From the NCBI GenBank assembly GCA_902492935.1, contig CABUNJ010000001.1, forward strand, positions 77,973 to 141,972: DNA of 64,000 nt. The letters run 5' to 3'. Under the pieces are notes generated by a model. The model did not search any database and was not told the DNA's origin. It saw nothing but the letters and a program-made list of their open reading frames with translations. Positions 17,330 to 25,654 of the stretch are shown here, in pieces. How positions within the stretch are numbered: position 1 is the stretch's first letter; each line of letters opens with the position of its first letter. Both the position numbers and the translations under genes were made by a program. This DNA is from an uncultured Collinsella sp. (GTDB taxonomy: Bacteria > Actinomycetota > Coriobacteriia > Coriobacteriales > Coriobacteriaceae).

Positions 17330-17359
17330 ACTGATAAACGTTTGACGCTGTTTATCAGT
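17330..17359. promoter_or_regulatory. Inverted repeat upstream of fbp
   Basis: ACTGATAAAC (17330-17339) and GTTTATCAGT (17350-17359) are perfect 10-nt arms around a 10-nt spacer that begins with GTTTGACGCT. It lies 28 nt before the fbp start, overlapping any likely promoter or 5' leader, so it could be an operator or a leader hairpin. The rest of the DegV-fbp gap (17067-17329) is A+T-richer and contains no recognisable gene. Confidence 0.5.
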
Positions 17360-17386
17360 TTTACCAGCTCCATCGGAAGGTGTTTC

Positions 17387-19303
17387 ATGGTCGCATTCGA
17401 TCGCAATCCGCAAGACTTCAAGTATCTGCGCCTGCTGTCGAGACAGTTTCCCACCGAACAATCCGCGTTTACCGAAATTATCAACCTCTCGGCCATCCTC
17501 AACCTACCCAAGGGCACCGAGCATTTTATGAGCGACGTGCATGGCGAGTACGAAGCCTTTATGCACATCCTCAACAACTGCTCGGGCGTCGTGCGCGAAC
17601 ATGTCGACGAGATCTTTGGCGACACGCTCTCCTTTGACGAAAAGGGCGAGCTGTGCACGCTCATCTACTACCCGCGCGAGAAGATCGAGCTGGTCCGCAG
17701 CCAGCGCGAGGACTCGCCCACCTGGTACAGGACGATGCTTGACCAGCTCATCATGGTCGCCCGCTCGCTTTCGAGCCGCTATACGCGCTCCAAGGTGCGT
17801 AAGGCCATCCCACGCGATTACGCCTACATCATCGACGAGCTGCTGCACACGCATCCGGACGAGAACAACTATCGCGTGCGTTATCACGAGCGCATCGTGG
17901 AGTCCATTCTGGAGACCGCCAGCGCCGACGACTTTATCGAGTCGCTCGCCTCGCTCATCAAGCGGCTGGCCGTCGACCACCTGCACCTGGTGGGCGACAT
18001 CTTCGACCGAGGCGGCGGCGCGGCCAAGATTATGGACCGCCTGCTCACCTACCATTCGCTCGACATCCAGTGGGGCAACCACGACCTGCTGTGGATGGGC
18101 GCTGCGGCCGGTGAGCCCGCCTGCATCGCCACGGTGCTGCGCAACAACCTACGCTACGACAATTACGAGATCCTGGAGAACGACTACGGCATCTCGCTGC
18201 GTGAGCTTGTCGCCTTTGCCGATGCCACCTACACCGACGGTGAGTCCATCACCCCGCTGATCAAGGCCATCAACGTGCTGCTCTTTAAGCTCGAGGGCCA
18301 GATTATCCAGTGCCATCCCGAGTTCGACATGACCGACCGTCTGTTACTCGACAAGATCGATCACGACACCGGCACGGTCACGCTCGCCGACGGCAGCGTG
18401 TGGCCGCTCACGACCAACGACTTCCCCACCGTCGACCCGGCAGACCCCTATACGCTCACGCCCCAGGAGCAGCACATCATCGACAAGCTCGTGTCCGAGT
18501 TTGTCACCGCTGATCACCTGCATCGCCATATCGATTTCCTCTATTCCCATGGCTCGATGTACAAGGTCGCCAACGGCAACCTGCTCTTCCACGGCTGCGT
18601 TCCGCTCAACGAAGACGGCACCTTTAGCAGCATGAACTGCCTGGGCACCTGGCACGCTGGCCGCGATTATCTCGATTTTTGCGACCACATCGCCCGCCGG
18701 GCCTGGCGCGTGGGCGACCGCGACGCTCTCGACTGGATGTGGTACCTGTGGATTGGCTTTAACTCGCCCGCCAGTGGACGCCTGGTGCGTACCTTTGAGC
18801 GCGCCTATATCGCCGATAAGAGCACCTGGGTCGAGCCGATGGATCCGTACTTTACGCTTACCAAGTCGCCCTCGGTCTGCGATGACATCATGCGCGAGTT
18901 TGGCGTCGCGCCCATGGCATGTTCACCGACCGGCCACATCATCAACGGCCACACGCCCGTTAAAACCACCAAGGGCGAGCAACCCATCCGCGCCGAGGGC
19001 AAGCTGCTGGTCATCGATGGCGGCTTCTGCCGCGCTTACCATCCCAAGACGGGTATCGCCGGCTACACGCTTATCTCGAGCTCACGCGGCTGCCGCCTCA
19101 AGTCGCACCAGGCCTTTACGACGGTTGCCGAGGCGCTCACGCGCAACGTGGACATCGAAAGCGAGACCAACCGTTTTGACCAAGCAGACCGTCGCCGCAT
19201 GGTGAGCGACACCGATTCCGGAGCCAAGATCCGCGGCCAGATCCAGGACCTGCGCCAGCTGCTCGATGCATATAGAAACGGTGCTATCGAGGAGCGCGCC
19301 TAG
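17387..19303 (+). CDS. fbp: Class III (Firmicutes-type) fructose-1,6-bisphosphatase
   Basis: 638 residues starting at MVAFDRNPQDFKYLRLLSRQ behind GGAAGG. A metallophosphatase of gluconeogenesis converting fructose 1,6-bisphosphate to fructose 6-phosphate. The calcineurin-like signatures are clear: HFMSDVHGEYEAF (D-x-H), LVGDIFDRGGGAAKIMD (GDxxDRG), IQWGNHDLLWMGAAAGE (GNHD) and, later, IINGHTPVK and VIDGGFCRAYHPKTG. Length and order match the FBPase_2 family. Just after the stop, a hairpin (CGCGGGGAT 19311-19319 with ATCCCCGCG 19343-19351) without a T-tract separates it from a gtrA gene. Confidence 0.95.
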   Translation: MVAFDRNPQDFKYLRLLSRQFPTEQSAFTEIINLSAILNLPKGTEHFMSDVHGEYEAFMHILNNCSGVVREHVDEIFGDTLSFDEKGELCTLIYYPREKIELVRSQREDSPTWYRTMLDQLIMVARSLSSRYTRSKVRKAIPRDYAYIIDELLHTHPDENNYRVRYHERIVESILETASADDFIESLASLIKRLAVDHLHLVGDIFDRGGGAAKIMDRLLTYHSLDIQWGNHDLLWMGAAAGEPACIATVLRNNLRYDNYEILENDYGISLRELVAFADATYTDGESITPLIKAINVLLFKLEGQIIQCHPEFDMTDRLLLDKIDHDTGTVTLADGSVWPLTTNDFPTVDPADPYTLTPQEQHIIDKLVSEFVTADHLHRHIDFLYSHGSMYKVANGNLLFHGCVPLNEDGTFSSMNCLGTWHAGRDYLDFCDHIARRAWRVGDRDALDWMWYLWIGFNSPASGRLVRTFERAYIADKSTWVEPMDPYFTLTKSPSVCDDIMREFGVAPMACSPTGHIINGHTPVKTTKGEQPIRAEGKLLVIDGGFCRAYHPKTGIAGYTLISSSRGCRLKSHQAFTTVAEALTRNVDIESETNRFDQADRRRMVSDTDSGAKIRGQIQDLRQLLDAYRNGAIEERA

Positions 19304-19381
19304 CACCACCCGCGGGGATTGGCTAAACTTGCTGAGTTTGTCATCCCCGCGGCGCTTCGGCGCCAGCTTAAGGCAGGTACC

Positions 19382-19777
19382 ATGCAAAAGCTCCTTGCGC
19401 AGATCATGAAATTTGGCGTCGTCGGTGTCATTGCCACGGTTATCGACTTTGGCTTTATGAATCTGCTCCACTACGGTCTGGGCCTCAACATCCTAATCGC
19501 CAACACCAGCGGCTTTATCGTCTCGCTTATCTTTAACTACCTCGCAAGCATGAAGTACGTGTTTGCGCACAAGGAAGGCATGAGCCGCCGCCGCGAGTTC
19601 ATTATCTTTGTCGTGCTGTCCGTGATCGGCCTGGCACTCAACGACGGTATCGTGCTGACACTCAACGCCGGTCTGGGGCTCGAGGCCAATATCGCCAAGA
19701 TCTGCGCCACCGCGCTTGTCATGGTCTACAACTTTGTGACCCGAAAGATCTTCCTGGAGGGCGACGAGACCAAGTAG
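19382..19777 (+). CDS. GtrA-family membrane protein (first of two)
   Basis: 131 residues from ATG 19382; the frame also extends to a TTG at 19319, which lies inside the fbp-gtrA hairpin and is unlikely to be used. Four membrane helices, with KFGVVGVIATVIDFGFMNLL and SLIFNYLASMKYVF typical of GtrA/DPMS proteins, which help move polyprenyl-linked sugars across the membrane for surface glycosylation. A second copy follows at 19996. No glycosyltransferase partner is encoded next to them. Confidence 0.85.
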   Translation: MQKLLAQIMKFGVVGVIATVIDFGFMNLLHYGLGLNILIANTSGFIVSLIFNYLASMKYVFAHKEGMSRRREFIIFVVLSVIGLALNDGIVLTLNAGLGLEANIAKICATALVMVYNFVTRKIFLEGDETK

Positions 19778-19995
19778 CTCGCAACCTTACAGCCTTACGA
19801 TGCCCACGGATGACGCGCGTCGAGCGCTGTATTGTTCGTGGGCTTTGCTCGTTTACGGGAACATTTGCAACGTTTGCGGATTACCTCTTGAATATTTGGC
19901 GAGTTCGTATAGTTCTTTCCAAAGACCTTACGTTTCCCTTGCAAAAGCTCTAAAGTATCCTCTGCTCGATTCATCAACGCATTGGATGTGATTAC

Positions 19996-20403
19996 GTGCG
20001 CAAGGCGCTGGCACAACCTCATACCAAGCAGTTCCTCAAGTTTGCCGTCGTGGGTCTTATCTCCTTTGGCATCGACTGGGGCATGCTCATTGCGCTCGTC
20101 GAGCTGTTCCACCTCGACTTTTTGATGAGCACCACGGTTTCGTTTATCACGTCCGTCGTGGTCAACTACTGGCTCAGCATGAAGTACGTGTTCGACCACC
20201 GCGAGGGCATGAGCCGCAAGCGCGAGTTCACGATCTTCACCATCCTGTCGGTGATCGGCCTGGGCCTCAACGACCTGTACATGTTTGTGGGTGTCACGTT
20301 TTTGAGCATCGGCTACCAGGCCATGAAGGCCATCGCAACGTTCCTCGTCACCTGGTACAACTACTTCAGCCGCCGCTTCTTCCTCGAGGGTGCACGGTCG
20401 TAG
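19996..20403 (+). CDS. GtrA-family membrane protein (second of two)
   Basis: 135 residues from a GTG start with only a weak ribosome site. Same four-helix layout as the preceding gene: KFAVVGLISFGIDWGMLIAL, VVNYWLSMKYVFDHREGMSRKREF and a C-terminal SRRFFLEG that parallels TRKIFLEG in the first copy. The pair arose by duplication; the HxEGMSRxREF loop is almost unchanged. The 218-nt gap between the copies holds no gene, but TTGCAA...TAAAGT near 19937 could be a separate promoter. A strong terminator follows. Confidence 0.83.
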   Translation: MRKALAQPHTKQFLKFAVVGLISFGIDWGMLIALVELFHLDFLMSTTVSFITSVVVNYWLSMKYVFDHREGMSRKREFTIFTILSVIGLGLNDLYMFVGVTFLSIGYQAMKAIATFLVTWYNYFSRRFFLEGARS

Positions 20404-20429
20404 TCGATTCACTATTTGCTTGAATGTAT

Positions 20430-20463
20430 AACCGGTTGGAATTCCCGTTCCAACCGGTTTTTT
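20430..20463 (+). terminator. Rho-independent terminator after gtrA pair
   Basis: AACCGGTTGGAA (20430-20441) and TTCCAACCGGTT (20448-20459) form a perfect 12-bp stem followed by TTTTTTG. Confidence 0.92.
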
Positions 20464-20501
20464 GTTTGCCGAGAGACCCAGCGGCCAGTCCCATTCGCAT
20501 G

Positions 20502-20541
20502 AAAAACGGGCGGTCCGGATGTTGGTCCGAACCGCCCGTTT
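20502..20541 (-). terminator. Rho-independent terminator after the DUF4430 operon
   Basis: On the minus strand AAACGGGCGGTTCGGACC pairs with GGTCCG-ACCGCCCGTTT-like complement at the other side, followed by TTTTTC. It ends the operon of the two DUF4430 proteins 21 nt after the stop. Confidence 0.88.
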
Positions 20542-20561
20542 GATGCAATATGTCGAGGCTC

Positions 20562-21470
20562 CTAGCCTGTCACGTAATACCAGACCACGCTGTCGCCATT
20601 GGAGAGAACGTAGTTACTGCAGGCCGTCATGGGTTGTGAGCCATTAACGGAATAACACCAGCCACTAGTGCCGCCGTGTTCATACTCGGCAAGCCCACCA
20701 ATTGCCTTCACGTATACGCCGTGATAAAGAGGCGAGTTTTCGGCATTAACAGAAAGGCCCAGCGCACACAGGGCATCGTAAACGGTGGCGCCTTCGTTAA
20801 AGGTAAAGGTGCCGCCAGAAGACACAGGATTGCCCACGGCGCTCGATGTGACCGAAACCGTCACCGTTACGTAGTTGGACTCCTGCGAGCCGCCCTGGCC
20901 GCCCGAGGGAGCGCTTCCGCCATTAGAGCTGGAGGCTCCATCGGACGACTGACCGCCGCCCGAAGAAGCACCGCCAGACACATTGGAAGTATCGCCGGCT
21001 CCCGTATTTTGGGCAGCGGATTTATCGCCAGACTTCTTGCCGTTCTGACCATCGGACTTCTTGCTATCCGAGCTTTTATCCGGTTCCTTGTCCGAAGACT
21101 CGGAATCGTCCTTGGCGTCGTTCGAACCCTTGGACTCGTCTTTTGCATCATTCGATGACTTGGAGCCCTCGGAACTGGCCTCGCCCGAAGTCGTAGTCGA
21201 GCCAGACGCCTTGGTGTCCTTGGTGACGACGCTCTCCCCCGTCACGGTCTGAATGATCCAGTCGATGGACCAGGCGCCGCTCTCGGAAGGATGGACGAAG
21301 CCCAGCGAGACGACGATCAGAATGGTGCACGCGGCAGCAAGAACGCCAAGGAGCGCCTTGCGACGAGAGGCGGACGCCGCCGAAGCGGCGCCCTGTTGCT
21401 TTGCATCGTCGAACTGAATGAACGAGGAGTCGGGCTGTTGCCCGCTGGTCTCCTTGGGCTTATCGGGCAT
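20562..21470 (-). CDS. Membrane-anchored DUF4430 (transcobalamin-like) protein
   Basis: 302 residues starting at MPDKPKETSG (ATG 21470 with AAGGGTGA upstream; a GTG 9 nt earlier is also in frame). The gene overlaps the end of the preceding surface-protein gene, so the two are translationally coupled. It has one membrane segment near residue 40 (ALLGVLAAACTILIVVSLGF), then about 130 residues rich in Ser, Lys, Asp and Gly as a wall-spanning linker. The C-terminal DUF4430 domain ends in GWCYSVNGSQPMTACSNYVL and SVVWYYVTG. This domain is related to the C-terminal domain of transcobalamin. Together with the riboswitch-like leader this suggests corrinoid capture at the cell surface. Confidence 0.78.
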   Translation of the reverse strand: MPDKPKETSGQQPDSSFIQFDDAKQQGAASAASASRRKALLGVLAAACTILIVVSLGFVHPSESGAWSIDWIIQTVTGESVVTKDTKASGSTTTSGEASSEGSKSSNDAKDESKGSNDAKDDSESSDKEPDKSSDSKKSDGQNGKKSGDKSAAQNTGAGDTSNVSGGASSGGGQSSDGASSSNGGSAPSGGQGGSQESNYVTVTVSVTSSAVGNPVSSGGTFTFNEGATVYDALCALGLSVNAENSPLYHGVYVKAIGGLAEYEHGGTSGWCYSVNGSQPMTACSNYVLSNGDSVVWYYVTG

Positions 21471-24400
21471 TACCGTCACCCTTGCCGCGCTTGGTCAGCA
21501 CGAAGACGGCGATGAGCGCAAGGCCAATCACGCCGGCGGCGATGCCAACGATGGCGAGCGGGTTGGTGCCAGTCTCCTGCTCGGCAGTACTAGAGGACTT
21601 CTTAGCAGTGGTCGTGGAAGCAGCACCCGTATCGGACTTGGAATCGGACTTCTTGTCGGACTTGCTGTCCTTCTTGTCAGACTTCTTCTCGTCCTTCTTA
21701 TCGGACTTATCGGAGTCCTTCTTGTTGGACTTGTTGTCTTTGGTCTCGCTCTTGGTCGACACCGTCGTCTTGGTCACCGGCTTCTTGCCCGGGGCAATAG
21801 CGCCGCCCTTCGAGCCGGAGCCAGAACCCGCGCCAGCGCCAGTGCCGGAACCAGTACCGATACCAGAACCGCCGCCATTCGAACCAGCGCCGCCATTACC
21901 GCCAGGGTTAACGGCATTCTTGGTCCACTTGGCATACAGCGTCAGGTCGGCCGTTACCGACGTGCTAAAGTCATACGCCTGCGTGCAAGCCTCATCGGTA
22001 TACCAACCGCCGAAAGTGTAGCCATCGCGCGTCGGATCGGCCGGCTTGACCAGCTTGCCATCGGCCGTAGCAACAAACTTAGTGTCGCAAGCAGACCCGC
22101 CGTTGGAATTAAAGGCAACCGTCCAAGACTCAACGGCCCCAAGCTTGAACAGCGTGCCCGAGTCATTGATGTAGTACAGGTTGCCAGATGCATCGGCAAT
22201 GACCGGAGAGTCACAGTACTGGTAATGGCCAGCCGCATCATAAATCTGCGTCGCCTCTGCATCGCCGAGCGTATAGCGGTACACGCCGCCACCAGCAGAA
22301 TAGTTGACGTAATCTTTGCTATCCGCGCTGTTAACGGTGAAGTACACATAGGTCTTGCCGCCCTGAACACTCACCAGCGGAGTAGCAGCAATACCGTTAA
22401 ATCCGGCCGGTAGTTCTTTACCGTCAGCAGCGGTGACCATCGTGGTCTTACCCGTCTTCAGGTTATAGAGAACCAGAGCAGATCCAGTAGCCGTCTGCCC
22501 ACCGACAATCAAGTTGTCGCCAGAGACCGCCGGGGCGCTCATGTTATTCGTAAGACCCAGGTCGACCGTCTTCTGCTCGCCCAGCACGCCCTTCGCCGAA
22601 AGCGAAATCACATGGAGCTTTCCGTCGTGCGTCATCTGATAGAAGGTCGAGCCATTGGACGGATCGGCGACGCAGTCAGCGTTCGCAAGGGCGCCGAGCT
22701 TCATGGTCGAAACGACATCACCCGTTGCCTTATCAATGCACTTAAGCGTACCTGCGCTCGTGGGGACAATGGCGTACTTATCCGTCAGGGCAGCGCCAGT
22801 CCAATAATATCCCTCAGCTGCGTCGATGTTCTGCCAAGAGACTTCGCCTGTGGCGATCTTGATGCGCGTAAAGGAACCGTTGACGTATTTCTTCCCATCA
22901 GCCGTGCCTACATAGACGTACTCGCCGTCCGAAACGACGGTGCAGGAGCTCTGCGTCAAGTCCGTCAAACCGGGCGTCAGCCACTTGCAGATCAGCTTGT
23001 CTGCAGTAATCGCCTGGACCGCACCGCCGTTGAGCGGAACGATGATAAGGCCATTGGTATAGATCGGACGAGAGGTATAGCTCACCTTGGAGGCAAGCGG
23101 CGCAGAGGCAACCTTTTTGCCCGTGGACGAATCGATCTTAATGAGCTCGTTCTCGGTCGCAATATACACAAAGCCGTTAGCGATGACAGGTTCGCTGCAG
23201 TTGGCATACTGCTGACCAGACTCGGCCTTCCAATCGAAGGCCCACTTAAGACCGGCAGCCTGCGCAGGAGTCTTGACATCCGTTACGGTCGAACCGTTGC
23301 CACTGTTGCCGTAGCCGGCCCACTCGGCATCCCAATCAGGAGTCGTCGCACTCGGGTCCACGACAATCTTGTCGGGATCGGGCATGGGCGAATTATCGGT
23401 GGTATAGGCAAGCGTGACCTTATCGCCGCTCTTGAGCGTAATCTGATTGGCGCAGAGTAAGGAGGGCTCTCCGTTGATATACAGATGCCAATATTTATTG
23501 GTCGCAGCATCCCAACCATACGGCTTGTGATCGAACGGCGAAGTAATGGAATTCAGGAACCAGTACTCACCGCTCTGGGAGCCGTTGTACGCAACGCCCT
23601 TGGCCTTCAGAACTGCCTCAATAAGGTTCTGGGCCGTGGAGCCTTCGGGCAGAGAAACATTGCTTGCCGTGCCCCAACGCGTATTGTTCCCGTTGACATC
23701 GGGACCGATAACATCGGCGGATCCAAGCACCTGACCGGGGAGGGCATCGGCGTCAGCACCATACATAAAGGTGACGGCGTCACCCTCCTGGAGCCTGTAG
23801 GCACCGGCGCCAACGTCGGCGAACTTGCCATTTACGTAGAAGCGCCAATAGCTATTGGTCGCAGCATCATAGCCACAATAGGACTTACCATCGAAGGGCG
23901 AATAAATGCCGTTGAGGAACCAGCCCCAAGACGATTCGCCAGCATCGAGAGTAAGGCCGACCTGCTCAAGGAGATCCTTGGCAGTGGAGCCTGCCTTGAG
24001 ACTCGTCTGACCCGTCGAAGCCCAAACCTGCTGCTTGCCGTCCTTGTCCTTACCGAGGACCTGAACAGAAGCATGGACAGAATCGGACGGCAACTGGTCG
24101 CCCCAGTCACCGTAGAACCACGTGACGGTATCGCCGGCATGGATGGTGACATTGTCCGCCGTATAGTCACTCGACTTGCCGTTGATGAACAGCTGCCAAT
24201 AGGTCGAATAATCTTGGGGCGTACCCAGCTCAACACCGTTGTACTTAAGGCTCAGAATGAAGGAGCCCGCAGCAACGGCGTCAATGTCGTTCGCCTCGAG
24301 TGCGACCTTCGTAAGATCAAGCGCGCTCGAACCGGACGTCACCACATACTGCGCATTATCGACCCAAGTCTGAGTCTTGCCCTGGGCATCGCGACCAATG

Positions 24401-25224
24401 ACGGTCACATTTGCGGCAACCTGGTCTTTAACGACAGGGGACGAGCTACCAGCCGTATAGGCAAACTCAATCTTCTGCCCCTGGGTGAGCTTGACGCTGC
24501 TCGCGCCAACCAAGGAAGACACGCCGTCGACGAACAGCTGCCAGAAGGCATAAGTCGTCGGATCGTAGGCAAGCGTGCGACCATCGCTCGGGGATGTGAT
24601 GCTTTCGAGGTAGAAACCGTATGCCGTGTTCGGTTCGTACTTCGCCTTGAAGCCTGTCTTCTCCTGCAGCTTAATGAAGGCATCCGCAGCCGTCGCGCCC
24701 TCGTCGAGCTTGAGCTGCGTAGGTGCCACCCAGGTCTGAGCCTTGCCGTCAGCATCGGTGCCGATAATCGAGAACGAGACCTCGACCTGCTTCTTGGCGA
24801 CATCGCCGGTTTCTGTCGGGTTCTCTGTCTGAACGGCAGCCGCGGCGGCAGATCCCGCTTGGCCAGCGGATGCCGTCGAAGACTGCTCGCTCGTGGCAGG
24901 GCTCTCCCCCGTCGCCGAGCCTTCGTCGCCAGTTGCTGCCTCTGTTATGGCTGCACTAGCTGCAGGCGCGCCCTCGGAATCCGAAACCTCGGTGCCGCTC
25001 TGCTCAGCGGCACCGCCCGCAAGCGCTGCGTCCTCGCCCGGCGTCGCAGCCTGAGCCACAGCCTCGGCAATGCCCTCGGCGCCCTCGGCCCACAGCTGAG
25101 CCGGTGTGGTGCCAAAGGCCATCGCGAAGGCCAGGAATGCCACCAGGCCGCGCTTGGCTACGCCGCGCGCAATTGCGCCACGGCGATGCGAGACGCGCTG
25201 GCGCTCGTCCACAAACATATCCAT
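21460..25224 (-). CDS. Large surface protein: four DUF4430 domains, PQQ-like propeller, InlB repeat
   Basis: 1254 residues from ATG 25224, preceded by AGGAGACAA; an upstream in-frame ATG (25305) would add 27 residues before the signal peptide. The signal peptide is RGLVAFLAFAMAFGTTPAQLWA. About 100 Ala/Ser/Glu-rich residues come next. Four DUF4430-type repeats follow (roughly 145-610), each with a YWxxYVNG or WQLFxxG core. A PQQ/WD-like beta-propeller (about 620-1080) and one InlB/Listeria-Bacteroides repeat (FNSNGGS...GYTFGGWYTDEACT) come after. A KSD-rich linker and a C-terminal membrane helix end the protein. No LPxTG motif is seen. It is the first gene after the cobalamin-riboswitch-like leader; a role in binding corrinoids or a B12-containing ligand is inferred. 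Confidence 0.8.
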   Translation of the reverse strand: MDMFVDERQRVSHRRGAIARGVAKRGLVAFLAFAMAFGTTPAQLWAEGAEGIAEAVAQAATPGEDAALAGGAAEQSGTEVSDSEGAPAASAAITEAATGDEGSATGESPATSEQSSTASAGQAGSAAAAAVQTENPTETGDVAKKQVEVSFSIIGTDADGKAQTWVAPTQLKLDEGATAADAFIKLQEKTGFKAKYEPNTAYGFYLESITSPSDGRTLAYDPTTYAFWQLFVDGVSSLVGASSVKLTQGQKIEFAYTAGSSSPVVKDQVAANVTVIGRDAQGKTQTWVDNAQYVVTSGSSALDLTKVALEANDIDAVAAGSFILSLKYNGVELGTPQDYSTYWQLFINGKSSDYTADNVTIHAGDTVTWFYGDWGDQLPSDSVHASVQVLGKDKDGKQQVWASTGQTSLKAGSTAKDLLEQVGLTLDAGESSWGWFLNGIYSPFDGKSYCGYDAATNSYWRFYVNGKFADVGAGAYRLQEGDAVTFMYGADADALPGQVLGSADVIGPDVNGNNTRWGTASNVSLPEGSTAQNLIEAVLKAKGVAYNGSQSGEYWFLNSITSPFDHKPYGWDAATNKYWHLYINGEPSLLCANQITLKSGDKVTLAYTTDNSPMPDPDKIVVDPSATTPDWDAEWAGYGNSGNGSTVTDVKTPAQAAGLKWAFDWKAESGQQYANCSEPVIANGFVYIATENELIKIDSSTGKKVASAPLASKVSYTSRPIYTNGLIIVPLNGGAVQAITADKLICKWLTPGLTDLTQSSCTVVSDGEYVYVGTADGKKYVNGSFTRIKIATGEVSWQNIDAAEGYYWTGAALTDKYAIVPTSAGTLKCIDKATGDVVSTMKLGALANADCVADPSNGSTFYQMTHDGKLHVISLSAKGVLGEQKTVDLGLTNNMSAPAVSGDNLIVGGQTATGSALVLYNLKTGKTTMVTAADGKELPAGFNGIAATPLVSVQGGKTYVYFTVNSADSKDYVNYSAGGGVYRYTLGDAEATQIYDAAGHYQYCDSPVIADASGNLYYINDSGTLFKLGAVESWTVAFNSNGGSACDTKFVATADGKLVKPADPTRDGYTFGGWYTDEACTQAYDFSTSVTADLTLYAKWTKNAVNPGGNGGAGSNGGGSGIGTGSGTGAGAGSGSGSKGGAIAPGKKPVTKTTVSTKSETKDNKSNKKDSDKSDKKDEKKSDKKDSKSDKKSDSKSDTGAASTTTAKKSSSTAEQETGTNPLAIVGIAAGVIGLALIAVFVLTKRGKGDGNAR

Positions 25225-25394
25225 TTGTCTCCTACTGTCTGCACTTGGAGCGTTGCCTTGAGACTGCCCCACGTCATCGCGCATGTTGCGCTCGAGTTCC
25301 CCCATCGGGGTCCCCTTCCCTCCAGAGCCCTATGCACACCGGCGGCATACGCCACAGCCGCATGCAAGATGGGAGGCGATCCGACTTAACCTTA

Positions 25395-25545
25395 ACGGCT
25401 CAGGCGCGCCGTCCGATCTGCGACGCGAGCATCCCAAGCCAAGAGGAATTACGGTTACTGGTACAGCCGGGGATTCGCACCCCGATTCTCCCAAATGCGC
25501 AGGAAAACCGCGCATTCGTGCGTCTCCGCACCACCATCTAGGCCA
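25395..25545 (-). promoter_or_regulatory. Cobalamin-riboswitch-like leader
   Basis: On the minus strand, 25449-25492 reads GGGAGAATCGGGGTGCGAAT, then CCCCGGCTGTACCAGTAACC and GTAA. This follows the conserved core of cobalamin riboswitches (GGGAA...GGUG..AAUCC...GCUGU.CC.G.AAC.GUAA). Upstream hairpins GTGCG-GAGA-CGCAC and AATGCGC...GCGCATT fit the peripheral stems. The segment GGCTTGGGATGCTCGCGTCG further on may be a divergent B12 box. It ends about 170 nt before the DUF4430 gene start. The three hairpins superficially resemble tRNA arms, but no acceptor stem pairs. The remainder up to 25654 holds no gene. Confidence 0.72.
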
Positions 25546-25654
25546 TTGATTATTACCGTCAGTATGCTAACACGCAAAAGGGCCTCGCACGCAGGCGAAA
25601 CCCAAGGTAAAAGCTATTGTTTGCGATAGGAAAATGCGGTGACGGTCGCAGCCT

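Noticed and set aside
21460..21600. LPxTG-type sorting signal at the end of the large DUF4430 protein
   Set aside because: The C-terminal membrane helix and basic tail are present, but the preceding residues (ETGTNPLA) contain no LPxTG or LAxTG motif; simple membrane anchoring is as likely.
25449..25545. tRNA gene on the minus strand, because three hairpins resemble D, anticodon and T arms
   Set aside because: The T-loop-like TGCGAAT and the final TACCA are suggestive, but no 5' acceptor strand can pair with GCTGTAC, and the sequence fits the cobalamin riboswitch core better.
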